A DNA stretch of 59,918 bases from Oscillospiraceae bacterium (GCA_902795345.1 CADBKO010000012.1:1-59918); one strand, 5' to 3'. Counted from the first letter of the stretch, positions 1-8,989 are shown. Made by a program: numbers and translations. Notes: generated by a model not told the origin, from the letters alone.

Positions 1-93
1 CTTCGGCTACGCCTGCGGTTTGTCTCCGAAGAGTACAGCGCATCCACGTAAATCCGGAGCACTTCATTTAATCAGCGGTTTCTAAAAACTCCT

Positions 94-120
94 GCCTATG
101 GTCAGGTTTTAACCATAGGC
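94..120. repeat. 9-bp inverted repeat (hairpin)
   Basis: A perfect 9-bp stem GCCTATGGT/ACCATAGGC (94-102 and 112-120) encloses a 9-nt loop. It lies in AT-rich sequence with no recognisable gene. No T-tract follows on either strand, so a terminator role is weak. Confidence 0.4.
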
Positions 121-278
121 TGTGCTGTTGATCAGGGAGTTGGTGGGACTGGAAAAGAGAAATTCTGAGCAGAATTCCAGGAAAGGATCTTGAGCTTGTC
201 ATACTCATTCGTGACTGCGACAAGCTTGAGCCAAAAGGCCAGATGAAGCGTGGCGACATCTGAAAGCAAATAATTAGG

Positions 279-305
279 ACCGGGGATTACCCCGGTTCTT
301 TTTTT
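279..305 (+). terminator. Rho-independent terminator, plus strand
   Basis: Stem ACCGGGG/CCCCGGT (279-285, 290-296), loop ATTA, followed at once by TCTTTTTTT. It would stop rightward transcription entering from the left edge. It interrupts the frame of the peptidase remnant on the opposite strand, which supports the view that this stretch was pieced together by recombination. Confidence 0.65.
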
Positions 306-312
306 ACCCTCT

Positions 313-487
313 GACAGCTCAGTGTTTTTCAGCCAATCATAATTAACATCCAAATAGAAATCATCTTTCAGATTGTGCTCCGTATCATCTCTGACCATAC
401 CGTATGTAACGGAGTTAAGCCATGGCGTACCGTAACTTGCGGTAACCTTAGCGTCAGCCTCATTAAAATACTCTCTTCCGAATGGAG
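313..487 (-). pseudogene. Remnant of an M13-family metallopeptidase (N-terminal part)
   Basis: On the minus strand one open frame reads through TPWLNSVTYG and then KDDFYLDVNYDWLKNTEL. This resembles the start of the mature region of clostridial M13 (neprilysin/PepO-like) peptidases, where a Pro-Trp-(Leu/Ile)-Asn-Ser motif is followed by a K-D-D-F-Y/H-x-x-V-N-x-D-W-L motif. There is no start codon or signal peptide, and the frame upstream runs into the truncated transporter gene at about 487. Downstream the similarity ends near 313, just before the terminator hairpin; no HExxH zinc site is present. Base composition is AT-richer than the neighbours. The family call rests on recalled motifs only. 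Confidence 0.5.
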
Positions 488-1209
488 TCCATCCGCTGCA
501 GGCCCCAGGTATAGAGAACGTAGGGCAGCACCGTGCTGATGACGCCGATGCCCAGACAAAACAGGAGCAGGATCGGGGTGCCTGCCACCGTCGAAGCCGT
601 GTCCGCCGCCTTTCCCAGGGGCAGGGAGCCCAGGGCCCCCAGCAGGAAGGTGTAGGCGGTGACGGTCGTGGAATCGTAGCGCCTCAGAGCGAGGCGGGCG
701 AAGATGGTGTAGAGGGCGTAGAAAAAGCCGGAGCCCAGCCCCGCCAGCAGGACACGCCCGGTCAGCCGGTAGCTGGCCCCGAAAATGCCCCCCACCAGGG
801 CGCAGCCCAGCACGGTCATCCCCAGGCAGAGGAGCTTGAGCCGGGTGATCTTCTCCTTGAAGATCAGGGCGGAGAGGAGCAGCACGAAGGCGGGAGAGGT
901 ATAGAGCAGCACCACCGCCACGGAGGCCTGGCTCTGCACCGTGGTATAGAAATACAGAGAATTGAACAGCACCACGCTGACGATCCCGGTGCCGACGAAC
1001 ATCCACAGATCCCGCAGCCGGATGCGGAGCTTGGCCGGGTCCCGAAGGGCCATCAGGGGAAAGAAGCACACAGTCGAGGTGACCATGCGGATCAGGGAGA
1101 TCTGCAGGGGGCGGAGGCCCGCGGCGGAAAGGGCGCGGACGAAAAGGCTGATGACGCCCCAGGCAACGCCTGCACACAGCACCGCCAGGGCCGGTTTCGA
1201 ACGGTTCAT
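463..1209 (-). pseudogene. EamA/DMT-family transporter, 3'-truncated
   Basis: This hydrophobic protein of about 248 residues has the repeated EamA fold of drug/metabolite transporters, an inner-membrane family that usually has ten transmembrane helices and 280-300 residues. The EamA signature region (LYTSPAFVLLLSALIFKEKI) ends the first half. The second half stops after GLQRMDS, where family members continue with another two helices. The last six residues (IRKRVF) come from the foreign AT-rich sequence joined at about 485. The ATG at 1209 is preferred over 1215 because GAGG lies 7 nt upstream of it and nearly touches the other. The substrate is unknown. It is probably non-functional, though a shortened product could still be made. 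Confidence 0.7.
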
Positions 1210-1234
1210 GGGCATACCTCACTGAATGGGAAAG

Positions 1235-1261
1235 CGTCCCCGCGCCGAAGGCGCGGGGACG
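1235..1261 (-). terminator. Hairpin terminator of the CODH/ACS operon
   Basis: A 12-bp GC-rich stem CGTCCCCGCGCC/GGCGCGGGGACG with a 3-nt loop (UUCG-like on the minus strand) lies 22 nt after the ferredoxin stop codon. The following CTTTCCC is only weakly T-rich. Its position fits the end of the leftward operon. Confidence 0.6.
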
Positions 1262-1282
1262 TTGGTCAATTGAGGGAAAGGC

Positions 1283-1672
1283 TCAGCTTTCCACGACCTC
1301 CAGGATCTCCATGGGGCAGGCCTTGGCGCAGATGCCGCAGGCGATGCACTTGGAGGGAGGCAGGTCGGGAGCGGTCTGCACGATCAGCCCGAAGGGGCAC
1401 ACTTCCACGCATTTGCCGCAGTGGACGCAGAGCTTCTTGTTGATCATGTAGATGCCCTTGGCATTCTGGGAGATGGCGCCGGCCTCGCAGTTACGGGCGC
1501 ACTTTCCGCACTGGATGCAGGAGCGGACGGCGATGGTCTTGTCCGGTTTTTCGGTGATCTGGATGCAGGACTTGGACACGTCGTAGTCCTTGTAGAAAGC
1601 GGACGCGCAGGAGACGGCGCACTGGAGGCACGCCTTGCACTGACCGGCGTCCTTCACTTTGAGACGTTTCAT
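1283..1672 (-). CDS. Polyferredoxin (multiple 4Fe-4S) of the CODH/ACS operon
   Basis: A 129-residue cytoplasmic iron-sulfur protein. Four Cys-rich stretches are visible: CKACLQCAVSC near residue 12, SCIQCGKCARNC near 51, LCVHCGKCVEVCP near 81 and KCIACGICAKACP near 108. The last three are standard CxxCxxCxxxC motifs, giving at least three 4Fe-4S clusters and perhaps a fourth. It resembles the HycB/CooF type of electron-transfer ferredoxin. As the last gene of the CODH/ACS operon, 26 nt after acsC, it probably shuttles electrons to or from CO dehydrogenase. AGGAG lies 10 nt before the ATG. The partner on the other side is not encoded in the window. Confidence 0.85.
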   Translation of the reverse strand: MKRLKVKDAGQCKACLQCAVSCASAFYKDYDVSKSCIQITEKPDKTIAVRSCIQCGKCARNCEAGAISQNAKGIYMINKKLCVHCGKCVEVCPFGLIVQTAPDLPPSKCIACGICAKACPMEILEVVES

Positions 1673-1698
1673 TTGGCAGGATCTCCTATATTACCGAT

Positions 1699-3030
1699 TT
1701 ATTTGAATTCGCGCAGGAAGCGGACCAGCTGGATGGCCTCGGTGGTGCCCACCACGATGCGCCAGTTGGGGAGCCGGGCTTCCAGCTCGCCCTTCAGCAC
1801 GGCCACCTTGCCGGGCAGGATGAGGACTTTGTTCTTATACTTGGCGTCGATGTCGAAGTCCTTGAAGAACTTCTCGATGGTGCCGGCGGAGAACTTGCCC
1901 GCCGCCCAGCTGGTGAGGACGCTGTAACCGCCGGCGTCGGTGATGAACATGTTGATGGGCACGCCGGAACGCTCCAGCTCGCCGGAGACCACGAAGTAGG
2001 TCAGGGCGAAGTCCACGGTGACGCAGCAGATGCTGTTCTCGTCGGCGCCGTTCAGCGGATACACGCCCGGCTCCACCTTCATGGGCTTCTGGGGGTCGGT
2101 GAAGATGTTCTGCCGCAGGCCGTAGAGAGGCAGGGCCTCGGCGTAGCTCATGCTGTCCAGCACCACGATGGAGCCGTAGCGCAGGGTGAACATGGAGGCC
2201 AGGGCCGCCTGCATGTGGCTGTCCCCACGGGCCAGACGGGCGGTGTTGACGATGGAGGGATAGCCGAAGGTCCGGTCGCCGCCCTTGAGGGCCGCGCGGC
2301 GCACCTGCATGGCGTTGGAGAAGGCTTCCTTGATGGAAGCGCCGGTGACGTCGAGGATGAGGTTCTTGTTGCCGGCCCCTTCCAGCTTCTCCACGGTGTC
2401 ATGGATCTCGCTGAGGTCGGCGCCTTTGACGCCCAGCACCAGCTTGCCGGCGGCCAGGGCGTTGAAGGCTTCCCAGTTGGCGGCGTTGGCGCCCGCCAGG
2501 ACCTTGGCGGCGTCGCCGGAGGCTTCCAGGGCGGCCTTGGCCCGATCCGCGTCGGCGGCCTCGATCACCAGATCGCGGCCCGTCTCGGCGGCCTTCTTCG
2601 CCAGGGCGGCGCAGCGCTCGGGGCTCTGCTCCGCGGGGGCGTTGACATAGATGACTTCCACGAACATGCGCTCGCCGATGCGCTCGTAGTCCACGGCCAT
2701 GGATTCGGCGATGCGCTTGTCGATCTCCGCGTCGTCCATGTTGGCGCAGAGGAAGATGCCGTAAAGGTTGCGGTTGACCAGGGTCTTCTCATGCCGCAGC
2801 ATGACGGTCTCGCCGCCCAGCTTGTGCTCGCCCACGGAGATGGTCTTCATGGGGGGCTCGGTGGCGGCGGACAGCTTGGACAGAGCCTCGGCGGACATGT
2901 GCGGGCACTTGTCCAGGCTCAGCGCGCCCTGGGCGACCTTCATGGAGAAGGCCATGCAGGTGGGGCAGCCGCATTCCTTGCAGTTGGTCTTGGGGGAGAG
3001 CTTGAAAATATCCAGTCCTTTGAGTGCCAT
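1699..3030 (-). CDS. acsC: Corrinoid/iron-sulfur protein large (gamma) subunit
   Basis: A 443-residue protein matching the large subunit of the corrinoid iron-sulfur protein, which carries the methyl group from methyltetrahydrofolate to acetyl-CoA synthase in the Wood-Ljungdahl pathway. The N-terminal 4Fe-4S domain has Cys17, Cys20, Cys25 and Cys42 (NCKECGCPTCMAF... KCPHM). A TIM-barrel section follows, and the C-terminal part contains the cobamide-binding region, including the GGYSVLTSWAAGKF stretch. Length equals the usual size of about 445. A strong site, AAGGAGG, precedes the ATG. It lies 12 nt after acsD and is presumably translationally coupled to it. Confidence 0.95.
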   Translation of the reverse strand: MALKGLDIFKLSPKTNCKECGCPTCMAFSMKVAQGALSLDKCPHMSAEALSKLSAATEPPMKTISVGEHKLGGETVMLRHEKTLVNRNLYGIFLCANMDDAEIDKRIAESMAVDYERIGERMFVEVIYVNAPAEQSPERCAALAKKAAETGRDLVIEAADADRAKAALEASGDAAKVLAGANAANWEAFNALAAGKLVLGVKGADLSEIHDTVEKLEGAGNKNLILDVTGASIKEAFSNAMQVRRAALKGGDRTFGYPSIVNTARLARGDSHMQAALASMFTLRYGSIVVLDSMSYAEALPLYGLRQNIFTDPQKPMKVEPGVYPLNGADENSICCVTVDFALTYFVVSGELERSGVPINMFITDAGGYSVLTSWAAGKFSAGTIEKFFKDFDIDAKYKNKVLILPGKVAVLKGELEARLPNWRIVVGTTEAIQLVRFLREFK

Positions 3031-3042
3031 AGGTCTGCCTCC

Positions 3043-3987
3043 TTACGCCAGGGCGGCCAGCATGGCCGCGATGGTCTTCACAGAAGTGGGATGCCGCAGG
3101 ATGACGGCGTCGGAGCCGGAGGTGAGGCAGGCAGAAGCCGTCACGACCTCCATATCCACGGCGCGTTCTTCCTTGTCGCCCCACTCGGGCATTTCCGCCT
3201 GGCTCATGATGGATTCCTTCACGCTCCAGGTCTCCAGGGCCACGGGGGTGATGACGGGCATCTGGAGCATGGTGTCGTTCTGCTCCAGAGCGGCGGCCTT
3301 GACCCGGTCCATGGTGGAGGCCACGTACTCGAAGCCGTAGCCGGCGGCGGCGGAGCCCAGGTTCATGACGATGCTGGTCGGCGCGACGCCCAGCTGGGTC
3401 ATGAGGACGTTGAGCTGCTTGGCAAGGTTGATGTCCACGGCGCTCTCGGCGCCGACCTTATGGCCGTTTGCCATGGCGCAGGCGGCGCCGATGGTCTTGT
3501 AGTCCTCCTCGCGGGCGGACATGAAGAGGGGATTGCGGTCGCTGAGGGCATCGGAAACGGCGGTGAAGATGGCCTGGTCCTTCTCCACGTTCTTGCAGCC
3601 GGTGATCACCAGGGGCAGATCGGTGGCCGCAGCGGCTTCCTTAGCCAGCGCGACGATGTCTTCCACGCTCTTGTTCTCCCCGCCGGGATCGGCGCCTTCG
3701 AAATGCAGGCACACGAACTTGGCGCCTTCCATCTCGCTGGCTCTCTTTACCCGGTCGCCGAAGCTCTCGCAGCCGGCATAATACTCGGCCAGCACGGGGA
3801 AACCCTCGGTCTCAAAGGGAATGTCGGATACCTCGACCCCCACGGCGGGGGCATTTTTCCAGGTCTCGTCGAAGGAGCACAGCGGCTGCGTCCTCGCGCC
3901 GCCCAGCGTGAGCGCCTTGTCACCGACACCCAGGACGGTCTCCTGGATGGCGGCATTGTAGACCTGGGCTTTCGCAGTGAATCCCAT
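3043..3987 (-). CDS. acsD: Corrinoid/iron-sulfur protein small (delta) subunit
   Basis: This is the TIM-barrel small subunit of the corrinoid iron-sulfur protein, about 314 residues as in acetogens. It pairs with the acsC product to hold the cobamide. Family-typical stretches include GGARTQPLCSF near the N terminus, PLVITGCKNVEKD in the middle, and PTSIVMNLGSAAAGYGFEY near residue 205. The ATG at 3987 is chosen: AGGAGG lies 12 nt upstream, while the TTG at 3999 sits almost on the ribosome site. It lies between acsB and acsC in the leftward operon. Confidence 0.93.
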   Translation of the reverse strand: MGFTAKAQVYNAAIQETVLGVGDKALTLGGARTQPLCSFDETWKNAPAVGVEVSDIPFETEGFPVLAEYYAGCESFGDRVKRASEMEGAKFVCLHFEGADPGGENKSVEDIVALAKEAAAATDLPLVITGCKNVEKDQAIFTAVSDALSDRNPLFMSAREEDYKTIGAACAMANGHKVGAESAVDINLAKQLNVLMTQLGVAPTSIVMNLGSAAAGYGFEYVASTMDRVKAAALEQNDTMLQMPVITPVALETWSVKESIMSQAEMPEWGDKEERAVDMEVVTASACLTSGSDAVILRHPTSVKTIAAMLAALA

Positions 3988-4049
3988 AGCTAATTCCAAC
4001 CTCCTGTTCAGTGTCTAGGGAATATCAAAACGGAAATCTCCTTGTTCGA

Positions 4050-6206
4050 TCACATCATGGGCTCCAGACCCAGGGCGGGATGGCCCTTCTCGGTCAGGAA
4101 CTCCACCAGGGCTTCGGGATCGCCCTCGGGGGTCAGGGTCTCGTCGGCGATCATGTCCACAAAGCTGTCGATGCCGTAGAGCTCCTTGGCGGTGGCGTTG
4201 AGCCGCTCGGCCACGGAGTCCTTCAGGGCCTTGGGCATCCAGACGATGCGCTGGACGCCGCCCTCGGCCTTCATGAACTTCTTGGAGGGGATGAAGTGGC
4301 GGCCATGGCCCATGAAGCCGGGGGTCTGCACGCCGCCGCCGGTCTGGGAGGCCAGCTCGGAGAAGCTCATGCCCAGGGGGGTCAGGCCGGTGTGCTCGCG
4401 GTTGACGATGACCACGCCGTTGGAGAAGGGCTCGATGCCGCAGATGCACTCAAAGCAGCCGCAGGAGGTCATGGGGTCCATCATGATGGAGTAAAGGCTG
4501 ACCTGTTCCAGCGCGCCGTGAGAATACTTGTTGACGGCCTCGTTCACGTCCTCCCAGATGCCGATGTTCTCGTCGATGACCCGCTCCTTGGGCACGATCT
4601 GGCAGGGCCCGTTGGGGTCCAGCTGGTTGGTGGCCTTGGCGTCCATCCAGCTGACGGCGCCGCAGAGGCCCAGGCGCTCGGGGGTGATGATGCAGACATG
4701 GCTGGGGGAGAAGGACTGGCAGAGGATGCAGGTGTAGAACACATCCACGCTCTCGTCGGTGAGCTTGCTGACGCGGGCGTCGCGGGCGTCGTAAATCTTG
4801 TTGGCCTCGACGCGCAGCTCGTGGACCTTCTCGGGCTCGGTGTAGATGGTGACCTGGCACTTGTCCACAACGGCGTCGTATTCGTTCTTGATCTTGGCGT
4901 AGAGCAGCTCGCCGAAGTGCTTCATGCGGAAGCCGGCCTCGAAGGCGGCCTTGCTGACGCGGATGCGGATCAGGTCGCGCTGACCGGTGTGCATGATGCC
5001 TTCCAGGCAGTTGATGAAGGAGTGGATCTTACGCTCCATGACGGGCTCGAAGTCGGGCTGCATCTTCACGCCGCCCACTTCCACGATGGTGGCCATGCAG
5101 ATCTTCTCGCCCACGCCGAATTCGTCGATGTCCTTGCCCACGAGGGTGATCTTGTGGTCCTCGATCTCGTGGACGTCCTTGGTGCGCACCAGCTCCAGGC
5201 AGTCCTTGCGGGAGCCGTCGGCCTCCAGCTGCATGTCGCCCTTGCGGATGATCTCGCCCTCGAAGGCGGAGGAGCAGGCAATGGGGATGTCCATCTCGGT
5301 GACTTTGATCTTGATGCCCCGGGCCTCCAGGCTGCAGTCGATCCACTGGTCCACATCCTCGTTGATGATGAGGGACTTGGGGACCCGCCAGTTCATATCC
5401 TTGGTCTCGTTGGTGATGACCGGGAAGCCCATGGCGATGGCGCCCGCGCCGCAGGCCACGGTGATGTCGCTCACCGGGGTGAAGGCGTTGACGAAGGCGA
5501 AGATGCGGTCCATGGTGTAGGTGTTCATGTTCACATAGTCGCCGGGCTGGATGTTGCCGAAGATGAAGGCGGCCCGGACCACCAGGGAGATGATGTGGCT
5601 CACGGCGATGATGTCGGGACCCACGGGCACCACGCGCACGGGGAAGCCCATCTTCACGCCCTTGCGCACGGCCTGGTCGATAATGCCGCCCAGCAGGAAC
5701 ACGAAGATGCCCCGGGACTGGTAGCCCTTGATGAGCGCCACGGCCTGCTCGTCGGTGGGGGCCTCGTCGATCAGCACCACGAAGCCGGGGATGTCCCGGG
5801 TGACCAGGGGCACGCCCAGCTCACGGACCTCGGCGTCGGTCATGTGGCCGTGGTATTTGTTGTCGTTGGGGTTGTCCGCTTCGCCGTAGGGCTTGGGGTT
5901 CACGGCGTATTTGCAGGCCTCGATCACTTCGGCGGCCATGGCGGTGGCGATGCCGGAGTGGAAGATGTCGGCGGTGCGGTTGTTGCGGGTCATCATGGCG
6001 CGGATGGGGACCAGAGCGTCCCGCAGCTGGGCCATGTTGGTGACCTCCAGGGCGGTATAGGCCTTGATGCAGGCCAGATAGTAGGCGGTGTTGCCGAAGG
6101 ACACGGGGGCGTTTTCCCCGATCTTTTCAATGGTTTCCTTAACAGCGGCTTCCGCTTTGAAATACATTTCGTCGGAGCCGTGGTATACAACGTCAAACAG
6201 TCCCAA
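4050..6206 (-). CDS. acsB: CO-methylating acetyl-CoA synthase (ACS)
   Basis: This enzyme condenses CO, the corrinoid-bound methyl group and CoA into acetyl-CoA. The 718 residues match bacterial ACS (about 730). A-cluster ligands are visible: CILCQSFSPSHVC then GLCG bind the 4Fe-4S cube, and the later SCGCFECICG contains the Cys-Gly-Cys that holds the distal nickel. The N-terminal CODH-interacting domain is present, so this is the bacterial rather than the short archaeal form. The start is a TTG at 6206, supported by AGGAGG exactly 8 nt upstream; no better ATG lies nearby. It lies 12 nt after cooC. A TTG start may moderate its translation. Confidence 0.95.
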   Translation of the reverse strand: MGLFDVVYHGSDEMYFKAEAAVKETIEKIGENAPVSFGNTAYYLACIKAYTALEVTNMAQLRDALVPIRAMMTRNNRTADIFHSGIATAMAAEVIEACKYAVNPKPYGEADNPNDNKYHGHMTDAEVRELGVPLVTRDIPGFVVLIDEAPTDEQAVALIKGYQSRGIFVFLLGGIIDQAVRKGVKMGFPVRVVPVGPDIIAVSHIISLVVRAAFIFGNIQPGDYVNMNTYTMDRIFAFVNAFTPVSDITVACGAGAIAMGFPVITNETKDMNWRVPKSLIINEDVDQWIDCSLEARGIKIKVTEMDIPIACSSAFEGEIIRKGDMQLEADGSRKDCLELVRTKDVHEIEDHKITLVGKDIDEFGVGEKICMATIVEVGGVKMQPDFEPVMERKIHSFINCLEGIMHTGQRDLIRIRVSKAAFEAGFRMKHFGELLYAKIKNEYDAVVDKCQVTIYTEPEKVHELRVEANKIYDARDARVSKLTDESVDVFYTCILCQSFSPSHVCIITPERLGLCGAVSWMDAKATNQLDPNGPCQIVPKERVIDENIGIWEDVNEAVNKYSHGALEQVSLYSIMMDPMTSCGCFECICGIEPFSNGVVIVNREHTGLTPLGMSFSELASQTGGGVQTPGFMGHGRHFIPSKKFMKAEGGVQRIVWMPKALKDSVAERLNATAKELYGIDSFVDMIADETLTPEGDPEALVEFLTEKGHPALGLEPMM

Positions 6207-6218
6207 TGTGTTTGCCTC

Positions 6219-6989
6219 CTATTTCGTGTCGATGCGGTCCTTGATCCGGCGGATCTCCGCAACGGTCTCATCGCTGTACTCATAGGGCGAGCGGCCCGCC
6301 CGGTCGGCGTCGGCCACCGCCTCGCTGAAATGGACGATGCCCAGCAGGGCTTCGGCGGGGATGTTTTCCCGGATGAAGGCTTCATCCGCCTCCGTCCGGA
6401 CCTTGTTGGCCACCACCCGCACCCGGGAGATGCCCAGGTCGGCGGCCAGCCGGACGATCTGCCGGTAGGTCTGCACGCTTCTCGCGCCCGGCTCGATGAC
6501 GACGATGAACTGATCCATCCCGTCCGTCGTGCCCCGGCCCAGGTGCTCCAGCCCGGCCTCCATGTCCATGATGACCACGTCCTCCTGCCGGAGGATCAGG
6601 TGGGCGATGAGGCGCTTGAGCACCACATGCTCCGGGCAGACACAGCCGCTGCCGCCGGTCTCGATGGTGCCCAGCACCAGCAGGCGCACGCCGTTATGCT
6701 CCTTCGCCACCAGGTCCGGGATGTCGTCCACCTTCGGGTTGATCTTGAAGAACTTGCCGTAGGTGTCGGCTCCGGCGCCGGTGCGCTCGGCGATGAGCTT
6801 GCGCATCTTGGAGATGGGGGTGATGCCCGCCAGCTCCTCCTCGCTGAAGCCCAGGGCCGCGCCCAGGTTGGCATCCGGGTCCACGTCGGCGCAGAGGACC
6901 TTGCGGCCCTCGTCGGCATAGAGCCTGGCCAGAATGGCGGCGACGGTGGTCTTTCCCACGCCGCCCTTGCCCGTGACTGCGATCTTCAT
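6219..6989 (-). CDS. cooC: CODH/ACS nickel-insertion ATPase CooC
   Basis: A 256-residue MinD/SIMIBI-class P-loop ATPase. The deviant Walker A sits at residues 7-15 (GKGGVGKTT), and the switch region VIMDMEAGLEHLGRG is typical of CooC/AcsF. The dimeric Cys-x-Cys nickel site is visible as GCVCPEH in the middle of the protein. CooC hydrolyses ATP to mature the Ni-containing C-cluster of CODH; AcsF relatives serve the A-cluster. Its place between cooS and acsB allows either role. GGGAG lies 9 nt before the ATG. Confidence 0.92.
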   Translation of the reverse strand: MKIAVTGKGGVGKTTVAAILARLYADEGRKVLCADVDPDANLGAALGFSEEELAGITPISKMRKLIAERTGAGADTYGKFFKINPKVDDIPDLVAKEHNGVRLLVLGTIETGGSGCVCPEHVVLKRLIAHLILRQEDVVIMDMEAGLEHLGRGTTDGMDQFIVVIEPGARSVQTYRQIVRLAADLGISRVRVVANKVRTEADEAFIRENIPAEALLGIVHFSEAVADADRAGRSPYEYSDETVAEIRRIKDRIDTK

Positions 6990-7008
6990 GGGTCGTTTCT
7001 CCCGCTTG

Positions 7009-8904
7009 TCAGATGCCCAGGGCCGCGCGCTTGGCTTCGATGCCGTCGATCATGGCCTGCACCAGCTGGTCGCAGTCGGTGTTGATGATGTAGCCGGCGC
7101 CCACCATCTTGCGGGTGCCCTCGGTGATGAGCTCCATCATCTCGGCGCTGCCGCTGACCTGGGGCTCCACGCCCAGATAGGTGTCGATGCCGGTGGCGAC
7201 GACATAGTTGGCGATGCTGACGGCCTTCTCGCTCATCCATTCGGGGGCGCAGCCCACCACAGGCACCTGGGGAACGTCGATGCCCCAGTCCTTGGCGATG
7301 CCGGTGGCCAGCAGCATCATGCGGCTGATGTCCACGCAGGAGCCCATGTGCAGCACGGGGGGGATGTCCGCCAGCTTGCAGACCCGCTTCAGGCCCTCGC
7401 CGCAGTACTGCACGGCATTTTCCTTGTCCATGAGGCCCGCCTTGGCGGCCGCCTGGGCGGCGCAGCCGGTGGCCACGATGACGATGTCGTTGGCCAGCAG
7501 CTCCTTCATGATCTCGATATGGGCGTAGTCGGGACGAACCTTGGGATTGTTGCAGCCCACGATGGCCACGGCGCCGCGGATGACGCCGGACTTGATGCAC
7601 TCGATCAGGGGCTTGTAAGTATCCAGCTCATCCACAAAGCTGTTGGTGACGGTGTCCAGGCGGCTCTTGATGCCCTCGCAGGAATAGCCGACGGTGGCCT
7701 TCTGCTTGTTCTGGGGCACGAAGATCTTGCCGGGGTTCCGGTTCTCGAAGTTGTCGATGGCCATCTTCACCAGGTCGCGGCCCTGCTGCCGGGCAGTCTC
7801 GGCACTGAACTGCACATAGATGGTGCCGGGGATGCGGGCAATGGGGGAGGTGGTGATGACCTTCGTGTGGAAGCACTCGCTCAGGGGGCCCAGAGCGGGG
7901 AAGATGCACTGCACGTCCACCGCCATCATTTCCACCAGGCCGGTGAGCATGGCCTTCTCCTGCTGCAGGAAGTTGCCGGCCATGCGGATGCCGTGGCGCA
8001 TGGCGACCTCGTTGGCGGTGCAGCAGAGGCCCGCCACGTTGATGCCCTTGGCGCCCTTGGAGCGGGCATATTCGATCATGTCCCGGTCCTCGGAGGCGGC
8101 CACCACCATTTCGCTCATGGCGGGGTCGTGACCGTGGACGATGATGTTGACCATGTCCTTTTCCAGCACGCCCAGGTCGGCCTCGGTGTCGTTGGGCATG
8201 GGGGTGCCGAAGAGGATGTCGCTGAATTCGGTGCCGGTCATGGAGCCGCCCCAGCCGTCGGCCAGGCCGGTGCGCAGGCTCTGGCGCACCAGGGCTTCCG
8301 CGTCGGCGGTGTTGCCCATGTGGGTCATGTGCATGGCGGTGGCGATCTCCCGGTCCACGGCGCGGGGGGCGATGCCTTCCCGCTGCCAGACCTGCTGCCG
8401 CTCCTCGGTGGCGCGGGAGAGGAAGCGCTGGAAGCCATAGGGCTTGCCGTATTCGTTCAGAGCGGCCTCGCCCACCTCATGAGCGACCTCGTAGATGTCG
8501 CGGCCTTCCGTCTCGAAGCCCCATTCCTTGGCCAGACGCAGCAGCTTGTCCACATCGGTGATCTGGTAGCTCCCGTCGGGCTTGGCGGCCAGCATGGTGT
8601 GGCAGATCTCGCGGCCGTGGTCGGAGTGGGCGGCGCAGCCGCCTGCGGTGAAGCGGAGATAGTTGCGGCCGGCGATGGCGCCCGCGTCGGCGCCGCAGAT
8701 GCCCCGGGGGGCTTTCGGCGTGATGCGGCAGGGGCCCATGGAGCAGATCCGGCAGCAAATACCGCCTTCACCGAAACGACACTGGGGAGTCTGGGCCTTT
8801 TTGCGGTCCTCCCAGGTCTCGGCGCCGGCGGCCTTCGCCATCTCGCGGAGCTTTTCCAGCTCAGCTTCCAGGCGTTCGTAAAGGGGGTTCTGAGTCAGAT
8901 CCAT
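7009..8904 (-). CDS. cooS: Anaerobic CO dehydrogenase catalytic subunit
   Basis: A 631-residue Ni-Fe CO dehydrogenase (CooS/AcsA) that interconverts CO and CO2 and supplies CO to acetyl-CoA synthase. The N-terminal Cys set for the D and B clusters is seen at Cys42, 50, 51, 54, 59 and 70 (CRFGEGGICCRICSMGPCR). C-cluster segments include GLCCTANEV, ATGCAAQAA, the Cys of VQYCGEGL and HMGSCVDISR. Length matches the family (about 630-675). It is the first gene of the leftward operon, 81 nt downstream of a consensus promoter. AAGGAG lies 12 nt before the ATG. Because acsB is in the same operon it is best read as the ACS-associated CODH (acsA). Confidence 0.95.
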   Translation of the reverse strand: MDLTQNPLYERLEAELEKLREMAKAAGAETWEDRKKAQTPQCRFGEGGICCRICSMGPCRITPKAPRGICGADAGAIAGRNYLRFTAGGCAAHSDHGREICHTMLAAKPDGSYQITDVDKLLRLAKEWGFETEGRDIYEVAHEVGEAALNEYGKPYGFQRFLSRATEERQQVWQREGIAPRAVDREIATAMHMTHMGNTADAEALVRQSLRTGLADGWGGSMTGTEFSDILFGTPMPNDTEADLGVLEKDMVNIIVHGHDPAMSEMVVAASEDRDMIEYARSKGAKGINVAGLCCTANEVAMRHGIRMAGNFLQQEKAMLTGLVEMMAVDVQCIFPALGPLSECFHTKVITTSPIARIPGTIYVQFSAETARQQGRDLVKMAIDNFENRNPGKIFVPQNKQKATVGYSCEGIKSRLDTVTNSFVDELDTYKPLIECIKSGVIRGAVAIVGCNNPKVRPDYAHIEIMKELLANDIVIVATGCAAQAAAKAGLMDKENAVQYCGEGLKRVCKLADIPPVLHMGSCVDISRMMLLATGIAKDWGIDVPQVPVVGCAPEWMSEKAVSIANYVVATGIDTYLGVEPQVSGSAEMMELITEGTRKMVGAGYIINTDCDQLVQAMIDGIEAKRAALGI

Positions 8905-8964
8905 AGCGCGAAGTTTCTCCTTATATCAATGATGTTTTCAGATTCGAGATAGAAAAAATCCAAC

Positions 8965-8981
8965 TTGTATATACATGTCAA
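8965..8981. promoter_or_regulatory. Putative GntR/HutC-type operator in the cooS promoter
   Basis: GTATATAC at 8967-8974 fits the GT-N-TA-N-AC core known for HutC-subfamily GntR regulators and lies inside the palindrome TGTATATACA. It sits roughly 8-20 bases downstream of the expected transcription start, a typical repressor position. A HutC-type GntR gene lies 125 bp away at 9107-9805. Binding is inferred. Confidence 0.55.
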
Positions 8982-8989
8982 CCTTTTGG

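Noticed and set aside
2215..7085. Very long plus-strand open frames (592 and 1024 residues) opposite the acs genes
   Set aside because: They are antisense to clear acsB/acsC/acsD/cooC genes, are His/Gly/Asp-rich in the way expected of the reverse frame of GC-rich genes, and lack ribosome sites.
6934..8952. 672-residue plus-strand frame opposite cooS
   Set aside because: Shadow of cooS with the same low-complexity composition; no domain recognised.
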